From Mageeibacillus sp. UBA6980 (lineage in GTDB: Bacteria; Bacillota; Clostridia; Saccharofermentanales; Saccharofermentanaceae): a stretch of DNA of 31,170 nt. Below are positions 15,878 to 24,129 of this stretch, one piece after another. Where the stretch lies: the NCBI GenBank assembly GCA_002450095.1, contig DJYK01000036.1:1-31170 (forward strand), read 5' to 3'. The notes under the pieces are model-generated. The model had not been told where the DNA came from. It saw only the letters and a list, made by a program, of their open reading frames with translations, and did no database searches. Made by a program: the position numbers and the translations under genes. Numbering within the stretch: position 1 is the stretch's first letter; each line of letters starts with the position of its first letter.

Positions 15878-16297
15878 ATGGCTGAAAACAACGCTCAAGC
15901 TGCAACGCCTGACAACAGCAGAAGGGATAATAACGGTCAGAACCGCGGCTCGTATAACCGCAACAACAGAAACCGTAACAGAAACCGCAACAGGAATAAT
16001 CAGAACAGGGACGGTGTACGCCCCGAGAAATCCGAGAAGACCGAGAATCGCGGCAATAGAGAAAATAACGATAACAGGAATAATCGTAACAGGAATTACG
16101 ACGATAACAGAAACGGCCAGAAGAAGGACGGCAGAAAGAACGACCAGAACAGAAAGACTCACAGAAGGCCGATCGATAATCCCAAGCCGATAAAGCCTGC
16201 TGAGGAGACCCTGGCTGATATTAAGGCTGATAACGACAGAATAGAGAAAGAGATATGGATCGAGATCGCCGAGATCCATACGATCAAGCTCGAATGA
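15878..16297 (+). CDS. Asn/Arg-rich disordered protein of unknown function
   Basis: A 139-residue protein. Residues ~13-95 consist almost entirely of Asn, Arg, Asp, Gln, Gly and Lys, with runs such as NRNRNRNRNR, so that part is surely disordered and strongly basic. The C-terminal ~42 residues differ: a Pro/Lys segment (IDNPKPIKPAEE), then an amphipathic helix (LADIKADNDRIEKEIWIEI). No signal peptide. I do not recognise a family. The ribosome site AAGGAG and a good promoter support real expression, and the 4-base ATGA overlap with tmk couples them. The composition resembles RNA-binding tails, with the helix perhaps docking on a partner; this is inference. The codon mix (AAC/AAT, CGT/CGC/AGA/AGG) suggests selection on the protein rather than simple repeat slippage. 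Confidence 0.8.
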   Translation: MAENNAQAATPDNSRRDNNGQNRGSYNRNNRNRNRNRNRNNQNRDGVRPEKSEKTENRGNRENNDNRNNRNRNYDDNRNGQKKDGRKNDQNRKTHRRPIDNPKPIKPAEETLADIKADNDRIEKEIWIEIAEIHTIKLE

Positions 16298-16914
16298 AGA
16301 AAGGTCTGTTTATAACATTTGAAGGGATAGACGGCTGCGGCAAGAGTACGCAGATCACTTTGCTTAAAGAGAAGTTCTCATCCGAGAATAAAGAATTTAT
16401 CGAAGTCAGAGAACCGGGCGGAACCCGTGTCGGAGAGAAGATAAGGAACATCCTTCTTGACAGGAAGAACGATTCGATGACCAGGATGGCAGAGCTCCTT
16501 CTTTTTGAAGCGGCAAGGGCGCAGATCACCGAAGAAGTTATAATCCCTGCCATCGGAAACGGCGTTAACGTAATCTGCGACAGATTCTATGATTCCACGA
16601 CTGCATATCAGGGGTATGCCAATAAGATGGGGCGGGATCTTACGGATTTTCTGAACCTTAAAGCCACATCCGAGACGTCTCCCGATATAACTTTTCTTCT
16701 TGATATAGATCCGGAACTAGCATGGAAGCGAAGGATGGGAAGAGGGGAAGAGGACAGGATCGAGATGCTCGGTCTGTCGTATCAGGAAGAAGTAAGGACC
16801 GGTTATCTGGAACTTGCAAAAAGCGAGGAAAGGATCGTTATCATCGATGCCTCGCGTGATCCTGAAGTCATACACGAGGAAATAGTTAAGCATATATGGG
16901 ATTTGACAGGCTGA
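16294..16914 (+). CDS. tmk: Thymidylate kinase
   Basis: A 206-residue kinase phosphorylating dTMP to dTDP. The P-loop GIDGCGKST is at 11-19, followed by REPGGT, the DRFYDST motif and the lid region around RRMGRGEEDRIE. Length is typical. ATG 16294 gives the standard N-terminus (KKGLFITFEG); an in-frame start at 16255 would add unrelated residues from the preceding gene. It overlaps the upstream gene by 4 and holB by 19 bases. Confidence 0.96.
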   Translation: MKKGLFITFEGIDGCGKSTQITLLKEKFSSENKEFIEVREPGGTRVGEKIRNILLDRKNDSMTRMAELLLFEAARAQITEEVIIPAIGNGVNVICDRFYDSTTAYQGYANKMGRDLTDFLNLKATSETSPDITFLLDIDPELAWKRRMGRGEEDRIEMLGLSYQEEVRTGYLELAKSEERIVIIDASRDPEVIHEEIVKHIWDLTG

Positions 16915-17918
16915 CAGGTCAGGAATCGGTAAAGTCAAGGCTCAAAGACATTGTTGCCGAGCCGTCCGCTTGTTCGCTTCTTTTTGAAGGAGTCGAAGGG
17001 ATAGGTAAGCACCTGTTTGCAAAAGAAACGGCAAAGGCGATCCTGTGCAGTAATCGTTCGCGCTCAGGTGCGTGCGGTAAGTGCCCTTCCTGTAAGTATA
17101 TCGATGCCGGAACTCATCCGGATCTTATCGAGGTGGAGCCTACGGAGAACCGTAAGAGCATAAGGATCTCGGATCTTCGTGAGATCATACGCGATGCCGA
17201 GGTCAAGCCTCAGATCTCCGACTTCAAGGTCCTTATCATCAATGCCGACAAGACGATGTCCGATTGTCAGAACCTCATGCTTAAATCTTTGGAGGAACCG
17301 TCTGAACATATCGTTTATATCCTTCTTTGTTCTGATACTTCCAAGATATTAAGGACGATAATGTCCCGTGTGATAGAGATACCGTTCCGCGAGTACACGG
17401 ATGATGAGATGAAGTCCATACTAAGGCAGAACGGCGGTGAAGACGTCGATGACAGGAAACTTGAGTTTTTGTCTGTCTTCTCGTCTAATGTTCCGGGCAA
17501 AGCGCTGTCTTTGCTTAACGATCCGGATTTTCTCGAGGAGAGGGATCACATCTTTGATCTTGTAATGAGGATGCCGGGGTTGGGTTACACTGACGTTCTT
17601 TACGACGAATTCGATTATTTCAATAAAAATCATGATAAGATTGATGAGCTGCTGCTGCTTCTTATCTGGACATTGGGGGATATCGCTTCCGCGATAGCCG
17701 TCAGAGATCCGCAGAATATCAAGAATGCGGATAAGAAGGAAGACATCATAAGGTTTGTGTCACAAAACAGCTATGTGACACTGCTCAATATAAGCAATGC
17801 CGAGCAGGCGGTTACGGACTTTATCGAAGCGTCTTCCGTGAATACGAGTTTTGAGCCCGCATGCTGCAATATGCTTTTACGTATACATAAGGAGTTAAGA
17901 TATGAAAAAAGTCGTTGA
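16896..17918 (+). CDS. holB: DNA polymerase III delta' subunit
   Basis: A 340-residue clamp-loader subunit. Four zinc cysteines (51, 60, 63, 66) are arranged as in Escherichia coli delta'. The P-loop position reads GVEGIGKH (32-39); His replaces the Thr/Ser, so ATP binding is unlikely, as is usual for delta'. The sensor-like SLEEPSEHIVYILL and the SRVIEIPF motif (Cys of SRC changed to Val) follow. The C-terminal third is helical and contacts the other clamp-loader subunits. Its place after tmk matches Bacillota. Confidence 0.92.
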   Translation: MGFDRLTGQESVKSRLKDIVAEPSACSLLFEGVEGIGKHLFAKETAKAILCSNRSRSGACGKCPSCKYIDAGTHPDLIEVEPTENRKSIRISDLREIIRDAEVKPQISDFKVLIINADKTMSDCQNLMLKSLEEPSEHIVYILLCSDTSKILRTIMSRVIEIPFREYTDDEMKSILRQNGGEDVDDRKLEFLSVFSSNVPGKALSLLNDPDFLEERDHIFDLVMRMPGLGYTDVLYDEFDYFNKNHDKIDELLLLLIWTLGDIASAIAVRDPQNIKNADKKEDIIRFVSQNSYVTLLNISNAEQAVTDFIEASSVNTSFEPACCNMLLRIHKELRYEKSR

Positions 17919-18786
17919 CTTAAGCTTTCGCGAAGGCGGTAAGACTACACGTTATATCTGTGACGGGATCGATCTGAAACCCGGAGATCTCGTTATGGCA
18001 CAGACCCCGTCGGGACCTGATCTCGGTAAGGTCATGGATGTGCCGATGCTGCTTGATGATTCTCTTATCGGGGATGACGTTGAGCCTGTGCTTCGGCTCG
18101 CGACGTCAAAAGAGATCGAGAGAGGAGAGCTTAAGAAGGTAAAAGAGAAGGAGGCTTATGATCTTTGCCTCGAACTTATAGGAAAACATCAGCTCGATAT
18201 GAACCTTGTTGATGCGGTGTTCTCTTTTGACGGTAAGAAAGTGACATTCTTCTTTACCTCGGATAACCGCGTCGATTTCAGGGAACTTGTAAAGGATCTT
18301 GTTTCTTCATTCCGTGCAAGGATCGAGTTAAGACAGATAGGATCGAGAGATCAGGCCAAGCTCGTCGGCGGAATGGGTATGTGCGGCAGGGAATTGTGCT
18401 GCTGTACGTTCCTCAATAAATTCGCTCCCGTTACGCTTCGAACCGCAAGGGATCAGGGAATGTCCCTTAATCCGGGTAAACTCAACGGTGCGTGCGGAAG
18501 GCTGATGTGCTGTCTGCAGTTCGAGAAGGAAGCGTATGCCGACGCCAGAAAGCGCCTTCCGAAGCAGGGTAAGAGGATCAGGACTCCTGACGGTGTAGGT
18601 GTTGTTTCTGATGTTAATTACATCGCAGAGAAAGTAACGGTCAAGTTTACGGAGAATGATTCCTTTACGACAGAAGTATACGACTGGGAAGGCCTTGCAC
18701 CTTTGAATAACGATTTTGTTCCACCCTGCATGAGGGGCAGAAACGGTGAAGATGAGGATAATGCAACTAATGATGAAGATATCTGA
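17902..18786 (+). CDS. ricT: PSP1-domain protein RicT (YaaT)
   Basis: A 294-residue protein. The PSP1 domain covers ~60-150, followed by two cysteine clusters: Cys161, 166, 167, 168 (CGRELCCC) and Cys198, 203, 204 (ACGRLMCC). In B. subtilis RicT joins RicA and RicF in a complex that carries [4Fe-4S] clusters and helps RNase Y cut selected mRNAs; cysteines of this protein take part. The tail after ~275 is acidic. The ATG has AAGGAG 7 bases upstream and overlaps holB by 17 bases. RicA and RicF genes are not here. Confidence 0.93.
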   Translation: MKKVVDLSFREGGKTTRYICDGIDLKPGDLVMAQTPSGPDLGKVMDVPMLLDDSLIGDDVEPVLRLATSKEIERGELKKVKEKEAYDLCLELIGKHQLDMNLVDAVFSFDGKKVTFFFTSDNRVDFRELVKDLVSSFRARIELRQIGSRDQAKLVGGMGMCGRELCCCTFLNKFAPVTLRTARDQGMSLNPGKLNGACGRLMCCLQFEKEAYADARKRLPKQGKRIRTPDGVGVVSDVNYIAEKVTVKFTENDSFTTEVYDWEGLAPLNNDFVPPCMRGRNGEDEDNATNDEDI

Positions 18787-18844
18787 TCGTTTTTGAACTC
18801 TTTGTTAATCCTTGATCTTTATCGGACATTTTTTAAATAAAATA

Positions 18845-18853
18845 TGTGATAAT
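18845..18853 (+). promoter_or_regulatory. Putative extended -10 for the ferredoxin gene
   Basis: TGTGATAAT has a TG one base before a GATAAT -10, 34 bases before the ATG. The -35 is weak. The ferredoxin gene has its own ribosome site and lies 100 bases from ricT, so a separate promoter is likely. Confidence 0.35.
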
Positions 18854-18886
18854 TAGATTGCATATCAATATAGGAGGTTTGCAAAC

Positions 18887-19057
18887 ATGGCATATGTAAT
18901 TTCAGATTCATGCATCTCTTGCGGAACTTGTGCAGACGGTTGTCCCGTATCGGCAATCTCTTCCGGAGATACACAGTACAACATCGATCCTGATGTATGC
19001 ATCTCTTGCGGAGCATGCGCAGGTGTTTGCCCTGTATCTGCGATTTCCGAGGAATAA
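18887..19057 (+). CDS. 2[4Fe-4S] ferredoxin, clostridial type
   Basis: A 56-residue protein with two copies of C-x2-C-x2-C-x3-CP: CISCGTCADGCP (residues 9-20) and CISCGACAGVCP (38-49). The halves are clearly an internal duplication (each ends VSAIS). It would carry two [4Fe-4S] clusters and one-electron transfers, as expected of an anaerobe with pyruvate:ferredoxin oxidoreductase or hydrogenase. A perfect AGGAGG lies 9 bases before the ATG. It is followed by a terminator, so it is probably expressed alone and strongly. Confidence 0.96.
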   Translation: MAYVISDSCISCGTCADGCPVSAISSGDTQYNIDPDVCISCGACAGVCPVSAISEE

Positions 19058-19083
19058 GATCTAACCTTAAGAAATCCGTAAAG

Positions 19084-19111
19084 AGCCGTTCCTTCACCGG
19101 ACGGCTTTTTT
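19084..19111 (+). terminator. Terminator after the ferredoxin gene
   Basis: AGCCG pairs with CGGCT, extended by TCC/GGA after a one-base bulge, followed by six T. The next promoter's -35 begins 8 bases later. Confidence 0.85.
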
Positions 19112-19118
19112 GTTTGTC

Positions 19119-19147
19119 TTGACAGTAAATGAAGCGGTTGGTATATT
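19119..19147 (+). promoter_or_regulatory. Promoter of gpmA
   Basis: A perfect TTGACA (19119-19124), 17-base spacer and TATATT (19142-19147). Two overlapping TATAAT boxes at 19171-19182 could be a second start region, but lack a good -35. Leader about 50 bases. Confidence 0.75.
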
Positions 19148-19205
19148 TCTTGTGGTTAATAAAGGCTAACTATAATTATAATAAACTAACTGCGAGGAGC
19201 GTAAT

Positions 19206-19958
19206 ATGAGTTACAGGATCGTACTTATAAGACATGGTGAATCTGAATGGAACAAGGCAAATCTGTTTACCGGATGGACTGATGTTGATCTCTCGGATAA
19301 CGGAAGGGAAGAAGCGAGGAACGGCGGAAGGCTTCTTAAGGAAGAAGGGATATCATTTGATATCTGCTTCACTTCGGTATTGAAAAGAGCAATTCATACG
19401 GCAAATCTTGTTCTCGACGAGATGGATGAGATATACATCCCTCAGATCAAGTCATGGAAACTGAATGAGCGCCATTACGGTGCTTTACAGGGATTAAACA
19501 AGTCGGAGACCGCCGAGAAGTACGGAGAGGATCAGGTTAAGGTCTGGAGACGTTCCTTTGATGTCTGCCCGCCTGCCCTCGAGGAGACGGACGACAGAAA
19601 TCCCGCCAATCAGCCTGCATATAAGTATGTCGATAAATACTTCCTTCCTTTGACTGAGAGCCTGGAGACTACGATACAGAGAGTTATTCCGTATTACCTA
19701 GAGACGATCGTTCCCGAGATAAGATCCGGAAAGAGCGTTCTCATTGCCGCTCACGGTAATTCTTTAAGAGCTTTGGTCAAGTACCTCGATAACATCTCGG
19801 ATGAGGATATAACCGGACTTAATATCCCTACGGGAACACCTCTTGTATATGAGCTCGGTGATGACTTTAAGGCGATAAGCCACAGGTATCTCGGCGACAG
19901 CGAGGCTATAGAAGCGAAGATGAAAGCAGTAGCCGCACAGGGATCAAAGAAGAATTGA
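19206..19958 (+). CDS. gpmA: 2,3-bisphosphoglycerate-dependent phosphoglycerate mutase
   Basis: A 250-residue glycolytic enzyme interconverting 3- and 2-phosphoglycerate. Catalytic His10 sits in IRHGESEWN, with FTGWTDVDLS, LNERHYGALQGLNKSE and the second His in IAAHGNSLRAL. The length equals that of the E. coli enzyme, and the tail residues that order the active site are present. GAGGAG precedes the ATG. In the B. subtilis region this place is held by yabA, so ferredoxin and gpmA look like a lineage-specific insertion. Confidence 0.96.
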   Translation: MSYRIVLIRHGESEWNKANLFTGWTDVDLSDNGREEARNGGRLLKEEGISFDICFTSVLKRAIHTANLVLDEMDEIYIPQIKSWKLNERHYGALQGLNKSETAEKYGEDQVKVWRRSFDVCPPALEETDDRNPANQPAYKYVDKYFLPLTESLETTIQRVIPYYLETIVPEIRSGKSVLIAAHGNSLRALVKYLDNISDEDITGLNIPTGTPLVYELGDDFKAISHRYLGDSEAIEAKMKAVAAQGSKKN

Positions 19959-19983
19959 ACGGAAGGTAAGCACGCGGTAAAAT
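19955..19983 (+). promoter_or_regulatory. Promoter predicting a very short trmN6 leader
   Basis: TTGAAC (19955-19960, over the gpmA stop), 17-base spacer, TAAAAT (19978-19983). Transcription would begin near 19990, about 4 bases before the ATG at 19994. Confidence 0.62.
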
Positions 19984-19993
19984 AATTACCGTT

Positions 19994-20785
19994 ATGTGTG
20001 AAGATAAGCTTACTTTCGAAGATCTCGGCCGCAGAGGCTTTACAATGTACCAGATCAAGGACGGATTCCGTTTCGGAACGGATACCGTCCTTCTTTCGTG
20101 GTTTACTGCCTGTTTCATTAAGCCCGGTAAGGATATCAGATGCCTCGAGCTCGGTGCAAACTGCGGTGCCGCCACTCTCCTTTTGTGTGCGCGAAGGGAG
20201 GGGGTATGTGTTGATGCCGTTGAGATCGATGAGACCGCATATAATGTTCTTGTCAAAAACATCGGTATGAATTCCCTGTCTAACCTTGTATCGGCTTATA
20301 ACGCGGATCTCAGGGATCTTCCTTACGAGATCAGAAACAGGCAGTATGGTCTGGTCTTTATGAATCCTCCGTTCTACAGATCCGGGACCGGACCTTCGAC
20401 ATCCGCTGATAAGCCCGGAAAGCTCAAGGGCAGATTTGAAAAGAACGGCAGCCTGGAGGACTTTATCCGTACTGCAGGCTCCAGGCTCATTCCTTCGTCG
20501 GGGATCATGACAATGGTAATGACTTCCGACAGAGCGTCGGAAGCGATGTATCATATGGAGAATAACGGGATCAGGCCCTCTTGTCTTATAAGTGTCCATC
20601 CGTTTATCGATAAGCCTTCCAAGATGGTCCTTATAGCAGGGAAAAAGACAACTTCGACTATCCCGCTTGAGATAATGCCGCCGTTGATATTAAATGAAAA
20701 GGATGAGGATACCGGAAAGGTAAGATCATCTGAAAGAATCATGAGAATATATGAGAAGGAGCACACGGATTGCTTTATCTGGTAG
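19994..20785 (+). CDS. trmN6: TrmN6/YabB-type tRNA N6-adenine methyltransferase
   Basis: A 263-residue SAM-dependent methyltransferase. Motif I is LELGANCGAATLLL (51-64) and the amino-methyltransferase catalytic motif is NPPF (124-127). The N-terminal FGTDTVLLSWF phrase is typical of the family methylating A37 of tRNA-Val (E. coli YfiC); the B. subtilis ortholog position is yabB. The exact tRNA target here is inferred. No Shine-Dalgarno lies at normal spacing: GGAAGG is 26 bases upstream, beyond a CGGTAA/TTACCG hairpin (19975-19991). It overlaps rsmI by 16 bases. Confidence 0.87.
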   Translation: MCEDKLTFEDLGRRGFTMYQIKDGFRFGTDTVLLSWFTACFIKPGKDIRCLELGANCGAATLLLCARREGVCVDAVEIDETAYNVLVKNIGMNSLSNLVSAYNADLRDLPYEIRNRQYGLVFMNPPFYRSGTGPSTSADKPGKLKGRFEKNGSLEDFIRTAGSRLIPSSGIMTMVMTSDRASEAMYHMENNGIRPSCLISVHPFIDKPSKMVLIAGKKTTSTIPLEIMPPLILNEKDEDTGKVRSSERIMRIYEKEHTDCFIW

Positions 20786-21600
20786 GGACACCCATAGGGA
20801 ATATGAAAGATATCTCTTCGAGAGCCTGTGAAGTATTGGAACAGGTCGAATACATCGCATGTGAAGATACTAGGGTGACAGGTATACTTCTTAAGAATCT
20901 CGGTATAGAGGGAAAGAAGCTGATCTCATATCACGAACATAACAAGGTATCCAAAGGCGAGGAGATTATAAGTATCCTTAAAAGAGGTTCGGATGTTGCT
21001 CAGGTATCCGATGCAGGAATGCCTGCCATCAGCGATCCCGGAGAGGATCTCGTTTCTTTGTGTATAAAGGAAAATGTGGATTTTACCGTTATACCGGGTC
21101 CTGTCGCCGCAATCACCGCACTCGTTATGAGCGGTCTGTCCGCCCGATACTATCATTTCGAAGGATTTCTTCAAAGCTCGGGTTCAGAGCGCAGGAAGAG
21201 GATAGATAAGCTTAAGGAGTATGATGAGACTATCGTCCTGTATGAAGCCCCTCACAGACTCGTAAAGCTTATGAACGAACTTGATCAGGAAGGTTTTGGC
21301 GACTGCCGCATAGCGCTTTGCAGGGAACTTACCAAGAAGTACGAAGAAGTATTAAGAATGACTGTCAGTGAGGCCTGCGAGTACTATAAGGACAATGAGC
21401 CGCGAGGGGAGTATGTCGTCTGTCTCGAGCCTTTGAAGACAAAAGAAGCCGTTCTTGATCCCGAGAGCATAGACTCGGAGATATTAAGGCTGCGTGATTC
21501 TGGTCTGCCTGTGAAGAAAATCGCTCAGATCCTTTCCGAAGATACGGGAATATCCAAAAAAGAATTGTACGCTCATGTGCTTAATCTGTTAAAATCATAA
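20770..21600 (+). CDS. rsmI: 16S rRNA (cytidine-1402 2'-O)-methyltransferase
   Basis: A 276-residue tetrapyrrole-methylase-fold enzyme. Motifs: LVGTPIGNMKDIS at the start, CEDTRVTG, SYHEHN, QVSDAGMPAISDPG, VIPGPVAAITAL, FEGFLQSSGSERR and LYEAPHRL. It methylates the ribose of C1402 in the decoding centre. The start is TTG at 20770: GAAGGAG lies 8 bases upstream and no in-frame ATG fits the conserved N-terminus. The YazA-type gene that sits between yabB and yabC in B. subtilis is absent. Confidence 0.95.
   Translation: MLYLVGTPIGNMKDISSRACEVLEQVEYIACEDTRVTGILLKNLGIEGKKLISYHEHNKVSKGEEIISILKRGSDVAQVSDAGMPAISDPGEDLVSLCIKENVDFTVIPGPVAAITALVMSGLSARYYHFEGFLQSSGSERRKRIDKLKEYDETIVLYEAPHRLVKLMNELDQEGFGDCRIALCRELTKKYEEVLRMTVSEACEYYKDNEPRGEYVVCLEPLKTKEAVLDPESIDSEILRLRDSGLPVKKIAQILSEDTGISKKELYAHVLNLLKS
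21587..21595 (+). promoter_or_regulatory. Putative extended -10 before the EAL gene
   Basis: TG, one base, then TAAAAT (21590-21595), 31 bases before the GTG. TTGTAC at 21565 is a possible -35 at a long 19-base spacing. It lies within the rsmI end. Confidence 0.4.
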
Positions 21601-21626
21601 TTGATGTTTGGGAGGGCTTTCGGCTC

Positions 21627-24086
21627 GTGAATGATTTTAACGGGGACAAGATAACAAGAGAGGGAATGCTCTCTTATATTAATGAACTGCCTTTGATAAG
21701 GTTTATCCCTCTTGTAAGAGGTGAGTTTAAAGCGGTTGCCGCTATCGATCCGTGGGAGAAGGAGATATGCTTTTCAGACGGGATGAGCGATATCCTCGGG
21801 ATCGCCGCCGGATCGTTCATGTATCTTTCTCAATTCTATCAGTACATACCCGACAGTGACCGCGCTGTCATGACAGCCAAATATGAAGCATCCATAGGAG
21901 AACTTATGGAGCATGATACTCATTCCGTCGTCTTGTCCCACAAGATCCGCGGGATGAACTCCGAATTATTCGACATCGAGCTCTGTCTGAAGGTGGAAGT
22001 GTTGGACAGATCCAGGTTTATCATCGCCCTTGTAAAGGATATTACTCCTTCGATCAAGATCTCCGGATTTAATGAACTGTTCGGTCCTGAGATTCATTCA
22101 TATCTTTTTGTTTATGACATCAACAGGGATTTGTGCATCTTAAGCGATAAGTTCGTAGAAGAATTCGACCTTAAGTCTCATGAGATGACAAATTTCAGGG
22201 AGACGTACAGACAGTATGTTCATCCGGATGATTCCGAGATACTTCATGAAGCGATAATCAACTATATCCAGGACAGAACGCAGGACGTAAGGCTTCAGGT
22301 CAGGTTCCTGGCACCCGGAAGAGGCGAGATATATCTTCGTACGGACGGTTTTTCCGATTACGGCAGCGAGGGCAAATACATATCCGGCATATTCTCTGAT
22401 GTTACGGATTTTGTTCATGAGGATTTTTTGTGGGATAACATCATCGACGGATTGAATGCATCTATCTTCAATACGAATCTCAATAAGAACGTCACGACCG
22501 TCTCGGAGAATATAAGGGATATCCTTCCTGATTTTCCCTTGACTATCGAAGGCGATTTCATAGAAGCTCTCGAGTCTTATATAATCCCTTCCGACCGTCA
22601 ACGGTTCAGGAATATCATGAACCGCTGCGTACAGGAGATAGGGACGCGCTTCGCGATCGAAGTCCGTACAAAAACAAATGAGAATAAATCGTCCTGGGTT
22701 GCCATCAGAGGTAAGTCTTTTGAGTACAAGAACAGTATGACGAGAGTTCTTACCGGAAGCATACTTGACCTGTCGGCCATGAACGAGGTTAAGGAGACTT
22801 TCGAGAGAGCAGGTTTCTCTCATGAGATAACGGGACTTCCGACAGGGCAGCGTCTCGAAAGAGACGTTAACATCGTAATAAGAGACGGAAGCGTCAGTTC
22901 TGCTGCCGTTATCATGTACGATATAAACGATTTCCATGAGCTTACCGACAGATACGGTAAAGCGGCCGGCGACCTTATCCTTATGAATCTAGCGGATTTT
23001 CTAAGGGAGAGCCTTCCGGAACACGCAAAGCTGTATCATATCGGTACCGATAATTTTGCCGTGCTCTGGCCTGAGTCTTCACAGATCAAGGCCGGTAAAT
23101 ACATGAAAGATGTTATCGAGCATTCCGAAGAGCCTTTTGTAAATGAGTACGGGAAGTTCTTCATTAATCTTATCGCTTCGGCCGCCTTCTATCCGGAAGG
23201 AAGATCTGCCGAGGAACTTCTAAGCCAGGCTGAGATAACCTTGCATAAAGTTAAGGAAGACAAGAATTTGAGGTATGCCGTCTTTTCGCCTGCGGATCGT
23301 AATGAGCTTCGTGAGAAACTCGATTTTCAGATGACGATCTCGTCCAATATAATGAACGGATTCGAGAACTTTATGCTCTACTATCAGCCTCTGACGGATG
23401 CCAAGACCGGGCTTCTGAGAGGGGCTGAGGCTCTGCTTCGCTGGATCAAGCCTGACGGCAAGGCCGAGAACCCCGAGAAGGTCGTTGCCGCTCTCGAAGC
23501 GACGAATCAGATGGGGGCAGTCGGAAGATGGATACTTAATGAGGCCGTAAGGCAGTGCGCTGAATGGATAAGCAAGGGCGCTCCCAAAGATTTCTATATC
23601 CACGTTAACGCCACCGCAGATGATCTGATCACGGAGAACTACGTCGATCTTGTTCTTGAAACTCTTCGTAAATACCATCTTGCTCCCGAGAACATCCTTA
23701 TCGAACTTACGGAGACGTCACTCATGCAGAATATGTCTCTTTGCAGGCACAATATCGAGCTTTTGCATGAGAATAACATCAGAACCGCTTTGGATGATTT
23801 CGGTTCCGGTTATTCGTCGTTTAATTATCTTAAGGAACTTCCCGTAGATGAAATCAAGATAGATAAATCATTTGTCGATGATATGCTGTCGAACAGATTC
23901 GATAATACTTTCATATCCGCCATGACGATGCTCGCTCATTCTATCGGTAAAGGTGTTGTCGTCGAAGGCGTTGAGAACGAAGAACAGTATAAGATGATAA
24001 GAGACATGGATGCGGATATCATACAGGGTTATTACTTCGGTAAACCGATGTCCGTATTCGCTTTCTGGAATAAATACTTTATCTGA
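21627..24086 (+). CDS. c-di-GMP phosphodiesterase: PAS-like, degenerate GGDEF, EAL
   Basis: An 819-residue cytoplasmic protein. Residues ~1-390 hold two or three PAS-like repeats. Residues ~400-560 are a GGDEF domain whose signature reads GTDNF (473-477), so cyclase activity is unlikely. Residues ~575-819 are an EAL domain with the signature at 601-603, Asn in YIHVNA, Glu in IELTET, DDFGSGYSS (Asp723, Asp724), Lys in EIKIDKSF and VEGVENEEQ. All needed metal and catalytic positions appear intact, so it should hydrolyse c-di-GMP, with PAS and GGDEF as sensors. GTG 21627 follows GGGAGGG by 10 bases; the nearby ATG is out of frame. The gene sits between rsmI and metG, where B. subtilis has abrB. 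Confidence 0.9.
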   Translation: MNDFNGDKITREGMLSYINELPLIRFIPLVRGEFKAVAAIDPWEKEICFSDGMSDILGIAAGSFMYLSQFYQYIPDSDRAVMTAKYEASIGELMEHDTHSVVLSHKIRGMNSELFDIELCLKVEVLDRSRFIIALVKDITPSIKISGFNELFGPEIHSYLFVYDINRDLCILSDKFVEEFDLKSHEMTNFRETYRQYVHPDDSEILHEAIINYIQDRTQDVRLQVRFLAPGRGEIYLRTDGFSDYGSEGKYISGIFSDVTDFVHEDFLWDNIIDGLNASIFNTNLNKNVTTVSENIRDILPDFPLTIEGDFIEALESYIIPSDRQRFRNIMNRCVQEIGTRFAIEVRTKTNENKSSWVAIRGKSFEYKNSMTRVLTGSILDLSAMNEVKETFERAGFSHEITGLPTGQRLERDVNIVIRDGSVSSAAVIMYDINDFHELTDRYGKAAGDLILMNLADFLRESLPEHAKLYHIGTDNFAVLWPESSQIKAGKYMKDVIEHSEEPFVNEYGKFFINLIASAAFYPEGRSAEELLSQAEITLHKVKEDKNLRYAVFSPADRNELREKLDFQMTISSNIMNGFENFMLYYQPLTDAKTGLLRGAEALLRWIKPDGKAENPEKVVAALEATNQMGAVGRWILNEAVRQCAEWISKGAPKDFYIHVNATADDLITENYVDLVLETLRKYHLAPENILIELTETSLMQNMSLCRHNIELLHENNIRTALDDFGSGYSSFNYLKELPVDEIKIDKSFVDDMLSNRFDNTFISAMTMLAHSIGKGVVVEGVENEEQYKMIRDMDADIIQGYYFGKPMSVFAFWNKYFI

Positions 24087-24088
24087 GT

Positions 24089-24094
24089 TATAAT
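24089..24094 (+). promoter_or_regulatory. Putative -10 box of metG
   Basis: A perfect TATAAT just after the EAL gene's stop, 35 bases before the ATG. The -35 is weak. The resulting leader (about 30 bases) is too short for a T-box or S-box riboswitch. Confidence 0.45.
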
Positions 24095-24129
24095 TTATAG
24101 GTTAATCATCTATCAGGAGGGTTACGGTT

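Noticed and set aside
15950..16110. A tandem DNA repeat or CRISPR-like array in the Asn/Arg-rich region
   Set aside because: The repetition is at the amino-acid level with varied codons; no constant repeat unit with spacers.
15857..16279. A hydrophobic 140-residue open frame on the - strand opposite the Asn/Arg-rich gene
   Set aside because: Val/Ile-rich text is what the complement of AAC/AAT and CGN/AGR codons gives. The + strand has promoter, ribosome site and tmk coupling.
24095..24129. A T-box or S-box leader for metG
   Set aside because: The space between the -10 and the start codon is about 35 bases, too short for either fold.
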